Source: FW021-bin31 sp964478125 | Lineage (GTDB): Bacteria; Bacteroidota; Bacteroidia; Chitinophagales; Chitinophagaceae | NCBI GenBank assembly: GCA_964478125.1 | Contig: CAYZGR010000039.1 | Span: 1-30,012 of the forward strand | DNA length: 30,012 nucleotides | Direction: 5' to 3' | Part shown: piece by piece, positions 1 to 7,765 of the stretch | Position numbering within the stretch: position 1 is the first letter of the stretch | Layout of the letters: each line of letters opens with the position of its first letter | Position numbers and translations under genes: made by a program | Notes under the pieces: generated by a model | What the model was told of the DNA's origin: nothing | Database searches by the model: none | The model's input: the letters and a program-made list of their open reading frames with translations, nothing else

Positions 1-341
1 TTTACCGTAATCGTATTCCCGATCATTTTATAGGAAAGATCCAGGCCGGCTGCCAGCCGGTCAAGCACCTGCCCGGCATTCAATCCCTTTCCGGGAATAT
101 TGACCTTCTGACTGCCGTTGATATCGCCGGCATCATAGACAAAAGTCACATGAGCGCTTTTTTTAAGAATATCAAATACCTGTTTTAGGGAAACATCCTG
201 AAGGCTTGCATGTACAGGATTGTTGAGCTGGGCCTCCACATCTTTGCCAAATAAGGTGGTAAAAACCGCCAATTGTACGAGAAACCCGATCACAAAATAC
301 CTCGAAAGCATAATTATTACGCTCCATAAATTTTTTTTCAT
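1..341 (-). CDS. SusC/TonB-dependent receptor, N-terminal part (cut by window edge)
   Basis: The frame opens with ATG at 341 and runs off the left edge, giving about 113 residues. It begins MKKNLWSVIIMLSRYFV, a charged start followed by a long hydrophobic stretch that reads as an export signal. Next comes a region of the form LQDVSLKQVFDILKKS, then a YDAGDI segment and GLNAGQVLDRLAAGLDLSYK, which is the pattern of an STN (secretin/TonB short N-terminal) domain. In Bacteroidota this domain sits before the carboxypeptidase-like and plug domains of SusC-type outer-membrane receptors, and it contacts a FecR anti-sigma factor. The fecR and ECF sigma genes directly upstream on the same strand fit that role. 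The substrate (glycan, siderophore or other) cannot be told from this fragment. The plug and barrel lie outside the window. Confidence 0.85.
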   Translation of the reverse strand, partial: MKKNLWSVIIMLSRYFVIGFLVQLAVFTTLFGKDVEAQLNNPVHASLQDVSLKQVFDILKKSAHVTFVYDAGDINGSQKVNIPGKGLNAGQVLDRLAAGLDLSYKMIGNTITV

Positions 342-420
342 ATTTTTACATTGTCTGAGTGAAAGAATGTCACCTTTTGCATCCAGAGGCCAATCCGTAT
401 GCAAACGGCATTTTTTCCAT

Positions 421-465
421 GCCTGCCCGCGCCCTGTTTGCAGAACAGGTAAAGGCAGGCTTTTT
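421..465. repeat. Two-part GC-rich hairpin between fecR and the TonB receptor gene
   Basis: Outer arms GCCTGCC (421-427) and GGCAGGC (454-460) pair perfectly. Inside them CCTGTT (433-438) pairs with AACAGG (444-449) around a 5-base loop. A T-run follows at 461-465 on the plus strand, so the fold looks like a terminator for plus-strand transcription, although no plus-strand gene enters it. On the minus strand, the direction of fecR and the receptor, it would be an intergenic mRNA hairpin without a T-run. The rest of the 247-base gap (342-588) shows no convincing gene. Confidence 0.55.
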
Positions 466-588
466 CTATTTTAAAAGGCACGATATGCGGGGGAAAAGGG
501 AGTTCTTCTTTATACACCCGTTCGTACCCCTCGTAAAAGTGCCCATAATTCATCCGGGCATTAGCTCGTATTGTACATTTCTTATATT

Positions 589-1560
589 TTATTTTTTATA
601 AAGTACTACTTTTTCTCCTTCTATTTCAAAACCGATCCCATAATTGAAGGACAGGCTTTCCAATATATTCTTCAAGGTTTCACCCTTATATTCTCCACTT
701 AGCCGCCAATGTTTGTCTTTTAGGCCCTGCGTGCTAATATCCACTCCATAAAACCGTTCAAGTTTGTTAATGACCTCCTGCATACCGGCATTTTTAAAAT
801 AGATCACTTGTCGCTGCCAGGCAAGCCGCTCCTTCGGATCAAACTTTGATTCTATTTTCAGCTCCCCCGGATAGGCCTTATCATAAACCGCTTCCTCTCC
901 CGCCTTAAGCACAATGCGTTTCTTAATGGCTCTGTCATTGGCATTTACCGCCACCTTCCCTTCTTTTAAGGCCACCGATATTTGAGAAGCGTTCTTAAAA
1001 TTGGAAACATCAAAACTTGTCCCTAAAGCAGTTACATCCACCCTTCCGGTCTTAACGATAAACGGTAGATTTGTATGTTTCTCTACTTCAAAAAAAGCCT
1101 CGCCTTCCAGATAAACTACCCTGTTTTTTTCATCAAATCCCTTTCTTACGCTTAAAACAGACGCTGCATTTAAGGTAACAGAAGTACCGTCTTTCAGGGT
1201 CACCCGTTTTACTTCTCCATAGGATGTTTGATATTTATTTTGATAACGAACCCAATGATCGTTTTGGTAAAAGTAGAAAGAGATACCAACCAGGGCCACA
1301 ATTGTGACTGCAACTGCCCATTTCCACTTTCTTATAAAGAGCCTGTCTTTTAATGCAACCGGCTTCAGCTCATCAAAATGTATTCTCAATAACCTCCAGC
1401 CTTCATTTTCTTTATGTTTATACTTCCCTGTAGCATGTAACGCTTTCGGATAATCATCACTGTCGTTCATATCCAGCCAGTGGAGTACTTCTTCTTCTTC
1501 CGCTGCTGTACATGCTCCCCGGATATATTTTTCTAATAATTCTCGATTGATCGGAGACAT
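589..1560 (-). CDS. FecR family anti-sigma factor / signal transducer
   Basis: A 323-residue inner-membrane regulator. In this family the N-terminal part holds the ECF sigma factor in the cytoplasm, and the periplasmic part receives a signal from the STN domain of a TonB-dependent receptor. The sequence shows a short acidic cytoplasmic region (about 1-78), one membrane segment (about 79-98, WAVAVTIVALVGISFYFY), a FecR domain (about 113-205, with GEVKRVTLKDGTSVTLNA and LEGEAFFEVE), and a C-terminal DUF4974-type region (about 250-320, starting near QVIYFKNAGMQEVINKLERF). Length and order are normal for Bacteroidota. It lies 228 bases downstream of the sigma gene and 247 bases upstream of the receptor, the usual order of such a trio. 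Confidence 0.93.
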   Translation of the reverse strand: MSPINRELLEKYIRGACTAAEEEEVLHWLDMNDSDDYPKALHATGKYKHKENEGWRLLRIHFDELKPVALKDRLFIRKWKWAVAVTIVALVGISFYFYQNDHWVRYQNKYQTSYGEVKRVTLKDGTSVTLNAASVLSVRKGFDEKNRVVYLEGEAFFEVEKHTNLPFIVKTGRVDVTALGTSFDVSNFKNASQISVALKEGKVAVNANDRAIKKRIVLKAGEEAVYDKAYPGELKIESKFDPKERLAWQRQVIYFKNAGMQEVINKLERFYGVDISTQGLKDKHWRLSGEYKGETLKNILESLSFNYGIGFEIEGEKVVLYKK

Positions 1561-1680
1561 CAGATCCGTTTGTTTTAAAATTCAAATAGTATTTTTGTTC
1601 TATATCCAGGTTATTTTCTTATATAGTGTATAAAAGAAGAAGGATACCCTAAACAGGAGCAAAATCTTTTTTAAAAAGAA

Positions 1681-1760
1681 AGGGGGTTGACATGCAAGAA
1701 GGGGAATGAACGAGGGGACGATCGGGCGAAGAGACGACGGGAAGTGGGTGGGATAGAAAT
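1681..1760 (-). promoter_or_regulatory. C-rich, G-poor transcript segment; candidate rut (Rho loading) site
   Basis: By hand count these 80 bases hold 37 G and 8 C on the plus strand, so RNA read from the minus strand would be about 46% C and 10% G. The patch starts about 28 bases after the sigma gene stop and lies before fecR. A strong C-over-G bias in an untranslated RNA is the classical feature of a Rho utilisation site; that it works as one here is inference. The rest of the 228-base gap shows only an AT-rich palindrome near 1665-1680. Confidence 0.35.
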
Positions 1761-1788
1761 AGAACTATTATATATCCTGCTCTTCCGC

Positions 1789-2319
1789 TTACCATTCTTC
1801 CATAGTCAGTCGCTTCAGCGCTACGGAGATGTGGTACTCCACGGTCTTAACCGAAATCCGTAGTTGTCCGGCTATTTCTTTATAAGTAAAACCATTAAAC
1901 CGGCTCAGGTAGAAAATTTCTTTTGTTTTTTGGGATACCGAATCCAAAATTTCATCCAATTTTTCCAACAAACTTTTGTAATCCATCTCCTCCGCTATAT
2001 TGTTCATTGAGCGTGCAGGTTTGGGGACATTCCGGAGTGAAGTTTGCTGCTTTTGTCTCAATTTAAGATAGAAAAAGGTGGTATATTTCGCCGAGCGAAC
2101 CAGGTAATTTTCCAGGGCGACCTCAATCTGAATGTGCTTATGGCGGGACCATAAAGAAATAAAAACATCCTGGAGAATATCTTCAGCATCCGCCTCATTT
2201 CTTACATAGTAAAATACCATGTTGTACAGTTTTTCCCAATACAGCTTGTATAGGGTACGAAAGACCACCGGGTCGCCTTCTCTCAGGCCTTCTAATAAAT
2301 ATACTTCATCAGGAGCCAT
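1789..2319 (-). CDS. ECF-type RNA polymerase sigma factor
   Basis: A 176-residue sigma-70 family protein of the extracytoplasmic-function type. Region 2 covers about residues 22-90 and includes the conserved DAEDILQDVFISLW stretch. Region 4 covers about 118-172, with a helix-turn-helix (FNGFTYKEIAGQLRISVKTVEYHI) that would contact the -35/-33 promoter element. Length is typical, and regions 1.1 and 3 are absent as expected. It is the first gene of the sigma-fecR-receptor set, so its main target is probably the receptor operon; that target is inferred from context. A TACATTTG box upstream at 2354-2361 could start its own transcript. Confidence 0.94.
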   Translation of the reverse strand: MAPDEVYLLEGLREGDPVVFRTLYKLYWEKLYNMVFYYVRNEADAEDILQDVFISLWSRHKHIQIEVALENYLVRSAKYTTFFYLKLRQKQQTSLRNVPKPARSMNNIAEEMDYKSLLEKLDEILDSVSQKTKEIFYLSRFNGFTYKEIAGQLRISVKTVEYHISVALKRLTMEEW

Positions 2320-2353
2320 TTTTCACAGGTTTCTTTTAAAATAATTCACGTAT

Positions 2354-2361
2354 CAAATGTA
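2354..2361 (-). promoter_or_regulatory. Candidate -7 box for the ECF sigma gene
   Basis: On the minus strand this reads TACATTTG, an exact match to the Bacteroidota housekeeping -7 consensus TAnnTTTG, 34 bases before the ATG. No good TTTG -33 element is visible at the expected spacing, only TTTAG-like sequence, so the call rests on the -7 box. Confidence 0.4.
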
Positions 2362-2365
2362 TTAT

Positions 2366-2402
2366 AAAAAAGAATCCTAAACTAATGGAAACTTATCCAT
2401 TA
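2366..2402 (-). terminator. Probable intrinsic terminator of purD
   Basis: On the minus strand, just after the purD stop, TAATGGA and TCCATTA form a 7-bp stem with a 6-base loop (2383-2402). A T-rich tract with a run of six T follows. The stem is AT-rich, so the terminator is likely weak. Confidence 0.5.
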
Positions 2403-2408
2403 TTGATG

Positions 2409-3689
2409 CTATTTTGCTTCAACGAACTCCCATCCGATGTCTTTACGATAATAGCTGTTTTCAAACCGGATCTTTTCAGCCAGTTTTCTGGATTTTGTAA
2501 GCGCCTCTTCCAGATTTTCGGCCAGTGCGGTGGCGGCCATTACCCGCCCGCCGTTGGTCCTTATTTTTCCTTCTTTTTCAACGGCGCCTGCATAAAACAA
2601 GTAAGAATCTGCTTCCTCTTGAGGGATCTCTATTTCTTTTCCCTTTTCATAAGTTCCCGGATAACCGCCGGAAACAATGATAGTGGTGGCACCCGCCAGT
2701 GGACTGATCTCCATTTTATATTCCTTCAGCCTTCTTTCTGCCACCGCTTTAAACAGCTCTCCGAGGTCGCTTTTGATACGCGGCATGATCACCTCGGTTT
2801 CCGGATCTCCCATCCGGCAATTATACTCAATGACATAAGGTTCCTCGTAAACCTTCATCAATCCCAGAAAAATAAAACCGGTATAGTCCAGCCGGTCCTC
2901 CCGGATACCTTTTATGGTAGGTTGAATGATCTTCGTTTCAATCTTATTCATAAAAGCTTTATCTGCAAATGGGACCGGAGAGACGGCGCCCATTCCTCCC
3001 GTATTTAATCCGGTATCGCCCTCCCCTATACGTTTATAATCCTTGGCTTCCGGTAGAATAAGATAATCTTTACCATCAGTTATGACAAATACAGAGAGTT
3101 CAATACCACGCAGGAAATCTTCCACGACCACTTTTTTTCCGGCTTCACCAAATTTACCTTCTACCATTTGCTTAAGCTCGTATACCGCCTGATCGTAAGT
3201 TTCACATATCAAAACCCCCTTTCCTGCCGCCAGACCGTCTGCTTTCAGTACTATAGGAACACCCAGCATGTTCAAATACTTTTTTGCTTCTTCCAATGAA
3301 TGGATATCAAATTCTTTATAGGATGCCGTCGGTATGCCATGCTTCTTCATAAATGTTTTTGCAAAAGCTTTGCTGCCTTCTAATTGCGCCCCGGAACGCC
3401 CGGGACCCATAACCGGAATATGCCTGATTTCAGGATCTCCTTTAAAGAAATCCACTATTCCTTCAACGAGCGGTACCTCCGGCCCGGGAATCACCATATC
3501 CACTTTTTTATCTAAACACAGCTTCTTTATTTGTCCGAAGTCCGTTACGGATACCGGTATATTGGTACCACACAAAGCCGTACCCGCATTTCCGGGAGCT
3601 ATATACAATTGATCACAAAGAGCGCTCTGGCTCAGTTTCCAGGCCATAGCATGCGCCCTGCCTCCATTTCCAAGCAATAAAAAGATCAT
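2409..3689 (-). CDS. purD: Phosphoribosylamine--glycine ligase (GARS)
   Basis: A 426-residue cytoplasmic enzyme that joins glycine to 5-phosphoribosylamine using ATP, the second step of de novo purine synthesis. The N-terminal MIFLLLGNGGRAHAMAWKL matches the family's opening GxGGREHA motif, with alanine in place of the usual glutamate. A central ATP-grasp domain (about 105-300) includes VLKADGLAAGKGVLI, the GGMGAVSPVP turn and the metal/ATP-binding YNCRMGDPETE. The C-terminal part (SGGYPGTYEKGKEI onwards) closes the fold. Length is normal and no PurM or PurN domain is fused. Its neighbours are transporters rather than other pur genes, so it is not in a purine operon here. The start is set by the N-terminal motif. 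Confidence 0.97.
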   Translation of the reverse strand: MIFLLLGNGGRAHAMAWKLSQSALCDQLYIAPGNAGTALCGTNIPVSVTDFGQIKKLCLDKKVDMVIPGPEVPLVEGIVDFFKGDPEIRHIPVMGPGRSGAQLEGSKAFAKTFMKKHGIPTASYKEFDIHSLEEAKKYLNMLGVPIVLKADGLAAGKGVLICETYDQAVYELKQMVEGKFGEAGKKVVVEDFLRGIELSVFVITDGKDYLILPEAKDYKRIGEGDTGLNTGGMGAVSPVPFADKAFMNKIETKIIQPTIKGIREDRLDYTGFIFLGLMKVYEEPYVIEYNCRMGDPETEVIMPRIKSDLGELFKAVAERRLKEYKMEISPLAGATTIIVSGGYPGTYEKGKEIEIPQEEADSYLFYAGAVEKEGKIRTNGGRVMAATALAENLEEALTKSRKLAEKIRFENSYYRKDIGWEFVEAK

Positions 3690-3766
3690 GTTTTTTTAAT
3701 TGTTAATTGATAACTACTAACTGATAACGGACAACGACCAACTGTTCATTGACCACTACTAAAAAT
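3690..3766. repeat. Intergenic degenerate TAACTG/TAATTG-type repeat
   Basis: This spacer between purD and the first POT gene is built of imperfect short units such as TTAATTG, TAACTACTAACTGATAAC and ACAACGACCAACTG. Similar units fill the gaps at 5581-5640 and 18041-18110. No gene or promoter is visible in it. Confidence 0.4.
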
Positions 3767-5575
3767 TTACTTTACCCCATGCATCAACTTTTTGAATACC
3801 GGGTTTAACAGAATAACGACCACGCCTGCCGCGACCGGAACAATGAAAAACATCAGAAAAAAAGTAGACAAAGAATATTCCGATGTAATTTTGTCAATCA
3901 TTCCACCGGTAGTGCCGGCCAGCTTGTTACCAATGGCAATGGCTACATACCACACGCCGAACATGAAAGCGATCATTCTTCCGGGAACAAGCTTGCTGAT
4001 ATAAGAAAGCCCCACGGGAGACAGGCAAAGCTCTCCCGTGGTATGGAAAAAGTAAGCGAATACCAACCATATCAAGCTTACGGAAGCTACCCTGGCCCCA
4101 GGGGCGATGCCGGAAGCGCCCAACACCAGGGATAAAAATCCCACTCCAAGTAAGATCAGGCCCAGGCCATACTTAACAGCCGCGCCGGGGTTGTACTTGC
4201 TATCCCACCATCTGGAAAAAAGCGGCGCAAGCGTAATAATGAACAAAGAATTTAAAATGCTAAACCAGGATGCCGGCACCTCCGGATTCGGATTGGAAAA
4301 CTGGCGCGCCAGCATATAAATAACAAGTGCCCATATCACGGTAAAACTGAATCCCAAAAAGATGTTAGAAAGTGCATATTTTGCAAAGGTCCGTTGAAAT
4401 AACCTGAATAATACATAGGTGATAATGGCCAGGGGAACAATGGTAATCAATGTATTCACCACCCTGAAAACGTCTGCCCATACACCATGCAGTGTACGAT
4501 TGGTATAATCACGGGCAAAAATGGTCATAGAGCCGCCGGCCTGTTCAAATGCGGCCCAAAAGAAAACGGTAAAAAAGGCGAAAAGGGCCACGGCGATCAT
4601 CTTATCACGGGTAACCTTGCCATAACGGACAATCCGGGTGACCAGCAAAATAAAAAATAACAGGACGGCAACAAGGATCATCACATTGGCCCCGTCAAAG
4701 CCGGCAATCTGAAAATTAAAAATGTTGATACCGCCGATCTTAGAGAGGGGGTCGTTAATAACCCATACAATGCCAATGACCGCACTGGCAATCATTAAAA
4801 TAAGATCAACAGGAGTAAATGGGTTCCGTTTGTCCGAATCAGCTATTTTATTTCGGTTCTTTGAGATCCCGAGATCAGGATGTGCCTCGATATCTTCCTG
4901 TACCAATTGTCCCTCTTGGGGGAATTCTTCTTTTTCAGGCTTCTTACCTACGGAACCAAAGATCTTTTGCGCAAAATAAAACTGCAACATACCCAAAAAC
5001 ATAAATATTCCTGCCAGTCCAAAGCCGTAGTGCCAACCAATTTCTTCCCCTACATATCCGCACAACAAAATCCCAAGGAAGGCTCCTGCATTAACCCCCA
5101 TATAGAAAATAGTATATGCCCCATCCTGTTTTTCCGGGTGGGAGGCATACATTTGTGAAATAATAGAGGTCATATTGGGCTTAAAAAAGCCATTCCCCAA
5201 AACAAGAAAAAACAAACCCAGATACATGGTAAAATGTGCATGCACGGCCATGGAAGCATGTCCCAATGTCATGATCAGGGCTCCCAGAACTACGGCATTG
5301 CGATAACCCATATATTTATCTGCCAGATATCCGCCAATGATCGGCGTTAAATAAACCAGTGAGGTATAAGTCCCATATAATGCTAAAGCCTGTTCCCGCG
5401 GCCATCCCCAACCCTCGGCCAGCAGAGACGAAGTAAGAAACAATACCAGCAAAGCCCGCATACCATAATAAGAAAATCGCTCCCACATTTCCGTGAAAAA
5501 CAGAATAAACAGCCCCGCCGGATGCCCCATGACATTGGAGCTGAAAAAACGCTCGATATCTTCTTTTGTCGCCAT
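3767..5575 (-). CDS. POT-family proton-coupled di/tripeptide transporter
   Basis: A 602-residue inner-membrane protein of the major facilitator superfamily, POT/PTR2 branch, which imports small peptides with protons. Helix 1 carries the ExxER motif of the family (E29, E32, R33 in EMWERFSYYG), needed for proton coupling. The PTR2 signature appears as YTIFYMGVNAGAF, and NGFFKPN follows the family pattern. There are about 14 hydrophobic segments. A charged cytoplasmic linker (about 212-255) lies in the middle, and a GELCLSPVGLSYISKL segment near the C-terminus is also typical. It stands 87 bases downstream of a second POT gene on the same strand, so they are tandem paralogues and may share a transcript. 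The exact peptide preference cannot be read from sequence. Confidence 0.94.
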   Translation of the reverse strand: MATKEDIERFFSSNVMGHPAGLFILFFTEMWERFSYYGMRALLVLFLTSSLLAEGWGWPREQALALYGTYTSLVYLTPIIGGYLADKYMGYRNAVVLGALIMTLGHASMAVHAHFTMYLGLFFLVLGNGFFKPNMTSIISQMYASHPEKQDGAYTIFYMGVNAGAFLGILLCGYVGEEIGWHYGFGLAGIFMFLGMLQFYFAQKIFGSVGKKPEKEEFPQEGQLVQEDIEAHPDLGISKNRNKIADSDKRNPFTPVDLILMIASAVIGIVWVINDPLSKIGGINIFNFQIAGFDGANVMILVAVLLFFILLVTRIVRYGKVTRDKMIAVALFAFFTVFFWAAFEQAGGSMTIFARDYTNRTLHGVWADVFRVVNTLITIVPLAIITYVLFRLFQRTFAKYALSNIFLGFSFTVIWALVIYMLARQFSNPNPEVPASWFSILNSLFIITLAPLFSRWWDSKYNPGAAVKYGLGLILLGVGFLSLVLGASGIAPGARVASVSLIWLVFAYFFHTTGELCLSPVGLSYISKLVPGRMIAFMFGVWYVAIAIGNKLAGTTGGMIDKITSEYSLSTFFLMFFIVPVAAGVVVILLNPVFKKLMHGVK

Positions 5576-5580
5576 TCTTT

Positions 5581-5640
5581 TTAATGGTTAAGGGTCAATT
5601 GTTAATTGTTAATGGGTTAATGGCTTTAACAAAAACGATA
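5581..5640. repeat. Intergenic TTAATG/GTTAATTG repeat
   Basis: The gap between the two POT genes contains several imperfect copies of GTTAAT/GTTAATTG. It resembles the spacers at 3690-3766 and 18041-18110. No clear promoter or terminator is visible. Confidence 0.35.
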
Positions 5641-5662
5641 AGTTACAGCCGGTAAAATGTTA

Positions 5663-7528
5663 TTAATGTTCATCGTCTTCCACGCCATGTGTCAGACGCT
5701 TCAAGGGTTTAATGATCAGAATAACCAGTATTCCAAAGATCACGGTAAATATGGTAATACCCACAAAAGTTCTGAATTCCAGTTTGGTTTGCACTTCTTC
5801 AATAATGAAAACTCCGGAATAATTTACCTTCCCGTTCGTAACGGATTCCTTTGCATCCGCGTCTCTTCTGAACTTGAAAGTGGCATGGTAAGGATCCTGC
5901 TTCGTAATGTGCTTTTTCTTTAACAATTTCAGGATCTCCTCTTCTCTTTGCCGGCTTTTAAATTGCACTAAATCCATTATCGATTTTCCATTGTGCACAT
6001 CTACTGCAGTGATTTGTCCGTCCACGGGATAAATCGCCGTATTTATATCAAAATTCTCTCCTTTATCCAACAGTTGATCCACGTCTTTTATATAAGTAGC
6101 CAGTTTTACCTCTGAAGTGGTCAATGCAACATGCGTAGGTTCCCCCTGCGAAGCCTCGCCTACAATTCCGGCTACTTTGTTGCCAAAACCCGTAGCGGCA
6201 AAATAGAGTCCCATCATAATAGAGCCGTACTTTAAAGGGGAAAGTTTGGTAATAAAAGAAAGAGCTACAGGCGAGGAACTTAATTCGCCAATAGTATGAA
6301 ACAGATAGGCCAGCAATAACCAGTACATTGCCGAAGAACCGGTTGCTTCAAATTGTCGGGAAGCAAAAGCCATAAAAATAAATCCCAGGCCCATGATGAT
6401 AATACCGGTCGCCATCTTAAAAAGGGAACTGGCTTCCTTGCCTTTCAGCTTTCGCCCGGCCCAAAAATTGGCTACAATAACACCAAAAACAATGATATAA
6501 ATGGGATTAGCCGATAAGAACCAGGGAGCAGGCACTTCAAAATGCAGCCATTGGATCATCCGGTTTGTTTTTTCCGAAGCATAGATCGTCATCAACCCGC
6601 CGGCTTGCTCATAGGCGCCCCAGAAAACAATGGTCATCAGAAAGGCCAGTAACATAACCACGTAGCGGTCCTTCATCACCTGAGAGGTCAAATCCTTATA
6701 GATCATAAGCATCATAGCCACCACAAGGCTTATGAAAATATAAAGCAGCCCATAGGATAAGGATTGAAAAAACAGCCAATAAAAAGAAAACAGTAATAAA
6801 ACAACGGTTATGGTCAGCTGCAAGCGCGTTTTAAACAAATTTCTAAACAGGTCTCCAAAAGAAGCGCCTTTATCGGCCTCTTCCGCACTCAATTTATTGC
6901 CCACTTTCTTAAGATAACGACGTCCCCATGAATACACGAGCAATCCTATAAACATACCTACCCCCGCAGTTCCGAAACCTACATGCCATCCTACTTTCTC
7001 TCCCAGATAACCTACCACCAGGGTAGCCATCAGGGCGCCGGTATTGATACCGATATAGAAAATAGTAAACCCTTTATCACGGCGAATATCCCCTTTCGGA
7101 TAAAGACCTCCCACCATCGTGGAAATATTAGCCTTCAACATGCCCACGCCTATTACAATAAATATCAGTCCCGCATAAAAAGCCCAGAGCGCCTTCACCG
7201 CCAATATGGTATGACCAATGGTCAACAATATGCCGCCAATGAGTACTGTATTTTTCTGTCCCAGTAGTTTATCGGCAATTACGCCCCCCGGAATGCAGGC
7301 TACATAAACGAGCATCGTGTACCAGCCATAGAGCGCGAGCGCCTGCGCATTGGTCCACCCCAGCCCGGGATTGGCCGCCGTGGTTTCATGTACGAGATAC
7401 AAGACAAGAATGCCGCGCATTCCATAGTAGGAAAAGCGCTCCCACATCTCTGTCAAAAATAAAATGTATAGGCCAACGGGATGCCCCCAAAGCTCTCGTT
7501 CTGCCCTTCGCGTAAGGTTTTGGTTCAT
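5663..7528 (-). CDS. POT-family peptide transporter with a large insert before the last helix
   Basis: A 621-residue paralogue of the neighbouring POT transporter. It has the ExxER motif in helix 1 (E27, E30, R31), the PTR2 signature FTIFYIGINTGAL (about 154-166) and the GELSSSPVALSFITKL segment (about 414-429). Unlike its neighbour it carries about 125 mostly hydrophilic residues (about 457-583) between the penultimate and last membrane helices. These include DVDQLLDKGENFDINT, a basic stretch of REEEILKLLKKKH type and a GVFIIEEVQ strand. The topology of standard POT proteins would place this loop in the periplasm; that is inference. The chain ends with a normal last helix and a charged tail (GVEDDEH), so the gene is intact and not a frameshifted fusion. 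Confidence 0.92.
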   Translation of the reverse strand: MNQNLTRRAERELWGHPVGLYILFLTEMWERFSYYGMRGILVLYLVHETTAANPGLGWTNAQALALYGWYTMLVYVACIPGGVIADKLLGQKNTVLIGGILLTIGHTILAVKALWAFYAGLIFIVIGVGMLKANISTMVGGLYPKGDIRRDKGFTIFYIGINTGALMATLVVGYLGEKVGWHVGFGTAGVGMFIGLLVYSWGRRYLKKVGNKLSAEEADKGASFGDLFRNLFKTRLQLTITVVLLLFSFYWLFFQSLSYGLLYIFISLVVAMMLMIYKDLTSQVMKDRYVVMLLAFLMTIVFWGAYEQAGGLMTIYASEKTNRMIQWLHFEVPAPWFLSANPIYIIVFGVIVANFWAGRKLKGKEASSLFKMATGIIIMGLGFIFMAFASRQFEATGSSAMYWLLLAYLFHTIGELSSSPVALSFITKLSPLKYGSIMMGLYFAATGFGNKVAGIVGEASQGEPTHVALTTSEVKLATYIKDVDQLLDKGENFDINTAIYPVDGQITAVDVHNGKSIMDLVQFKSRQREEEILKLLKKKHITKQDPYHATFKFRRDADAKESVTNGKVNYSGVFIIEEVQTKLEFRTFVGITIFTVIFGILVILIIKPLKRLTHGVEDDEH

Positions 7529-7750
7529 AAAACTTTGGTTTTCAATCTCTTTGTAGCTATTGAAAAGAGAAGTTCAGTAATTCTATGGGAAATACATCGA
7601 TACAATGATATTGATAATTATAGAAAATCAGGGTGCTAAACTACGGAAAATAATAGAAATCCGGTTTCTGTCCGCGTTTGGCCAAGCGCTCCTTTTTATT
7701 ATTCTCTCCTTTCTTTAATAGAATCTATCCTACCCTAATTTCCTTTTCCT

Positions 7751-7758
7751 TAATTTTG
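7751..7758 (+). promoter_or_regulatory. Candidate -7 box for metG, very close to the start codon
   Basis: TAATTTTG matches TAnnTTTG and ends 7 bases before the metG ATG at 7766. A start site at the usual distance would leave a leader of a few bases at most. No TTTG is seen at the -33 position. The rest of the 237-base divergent gap (7529-7765) shows no other clear site. Confidence 0.4.
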
Positions 7759-7765
7759 CAGCACT

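Noticed and set aside
338..553. 71-codon frame on the minus strand between fecR and the receptor gene
   Set aside because: It runs through the two-part hairpin, overlaps the receptor start and has no recognisable protein pattern.
2385..3008. 207-codon open frame on the plus strand
   Set aside because: It lies antisense to purD, whose protein matches its family along its whole length. The translated frame is rich in F, S and H with no family pattern.
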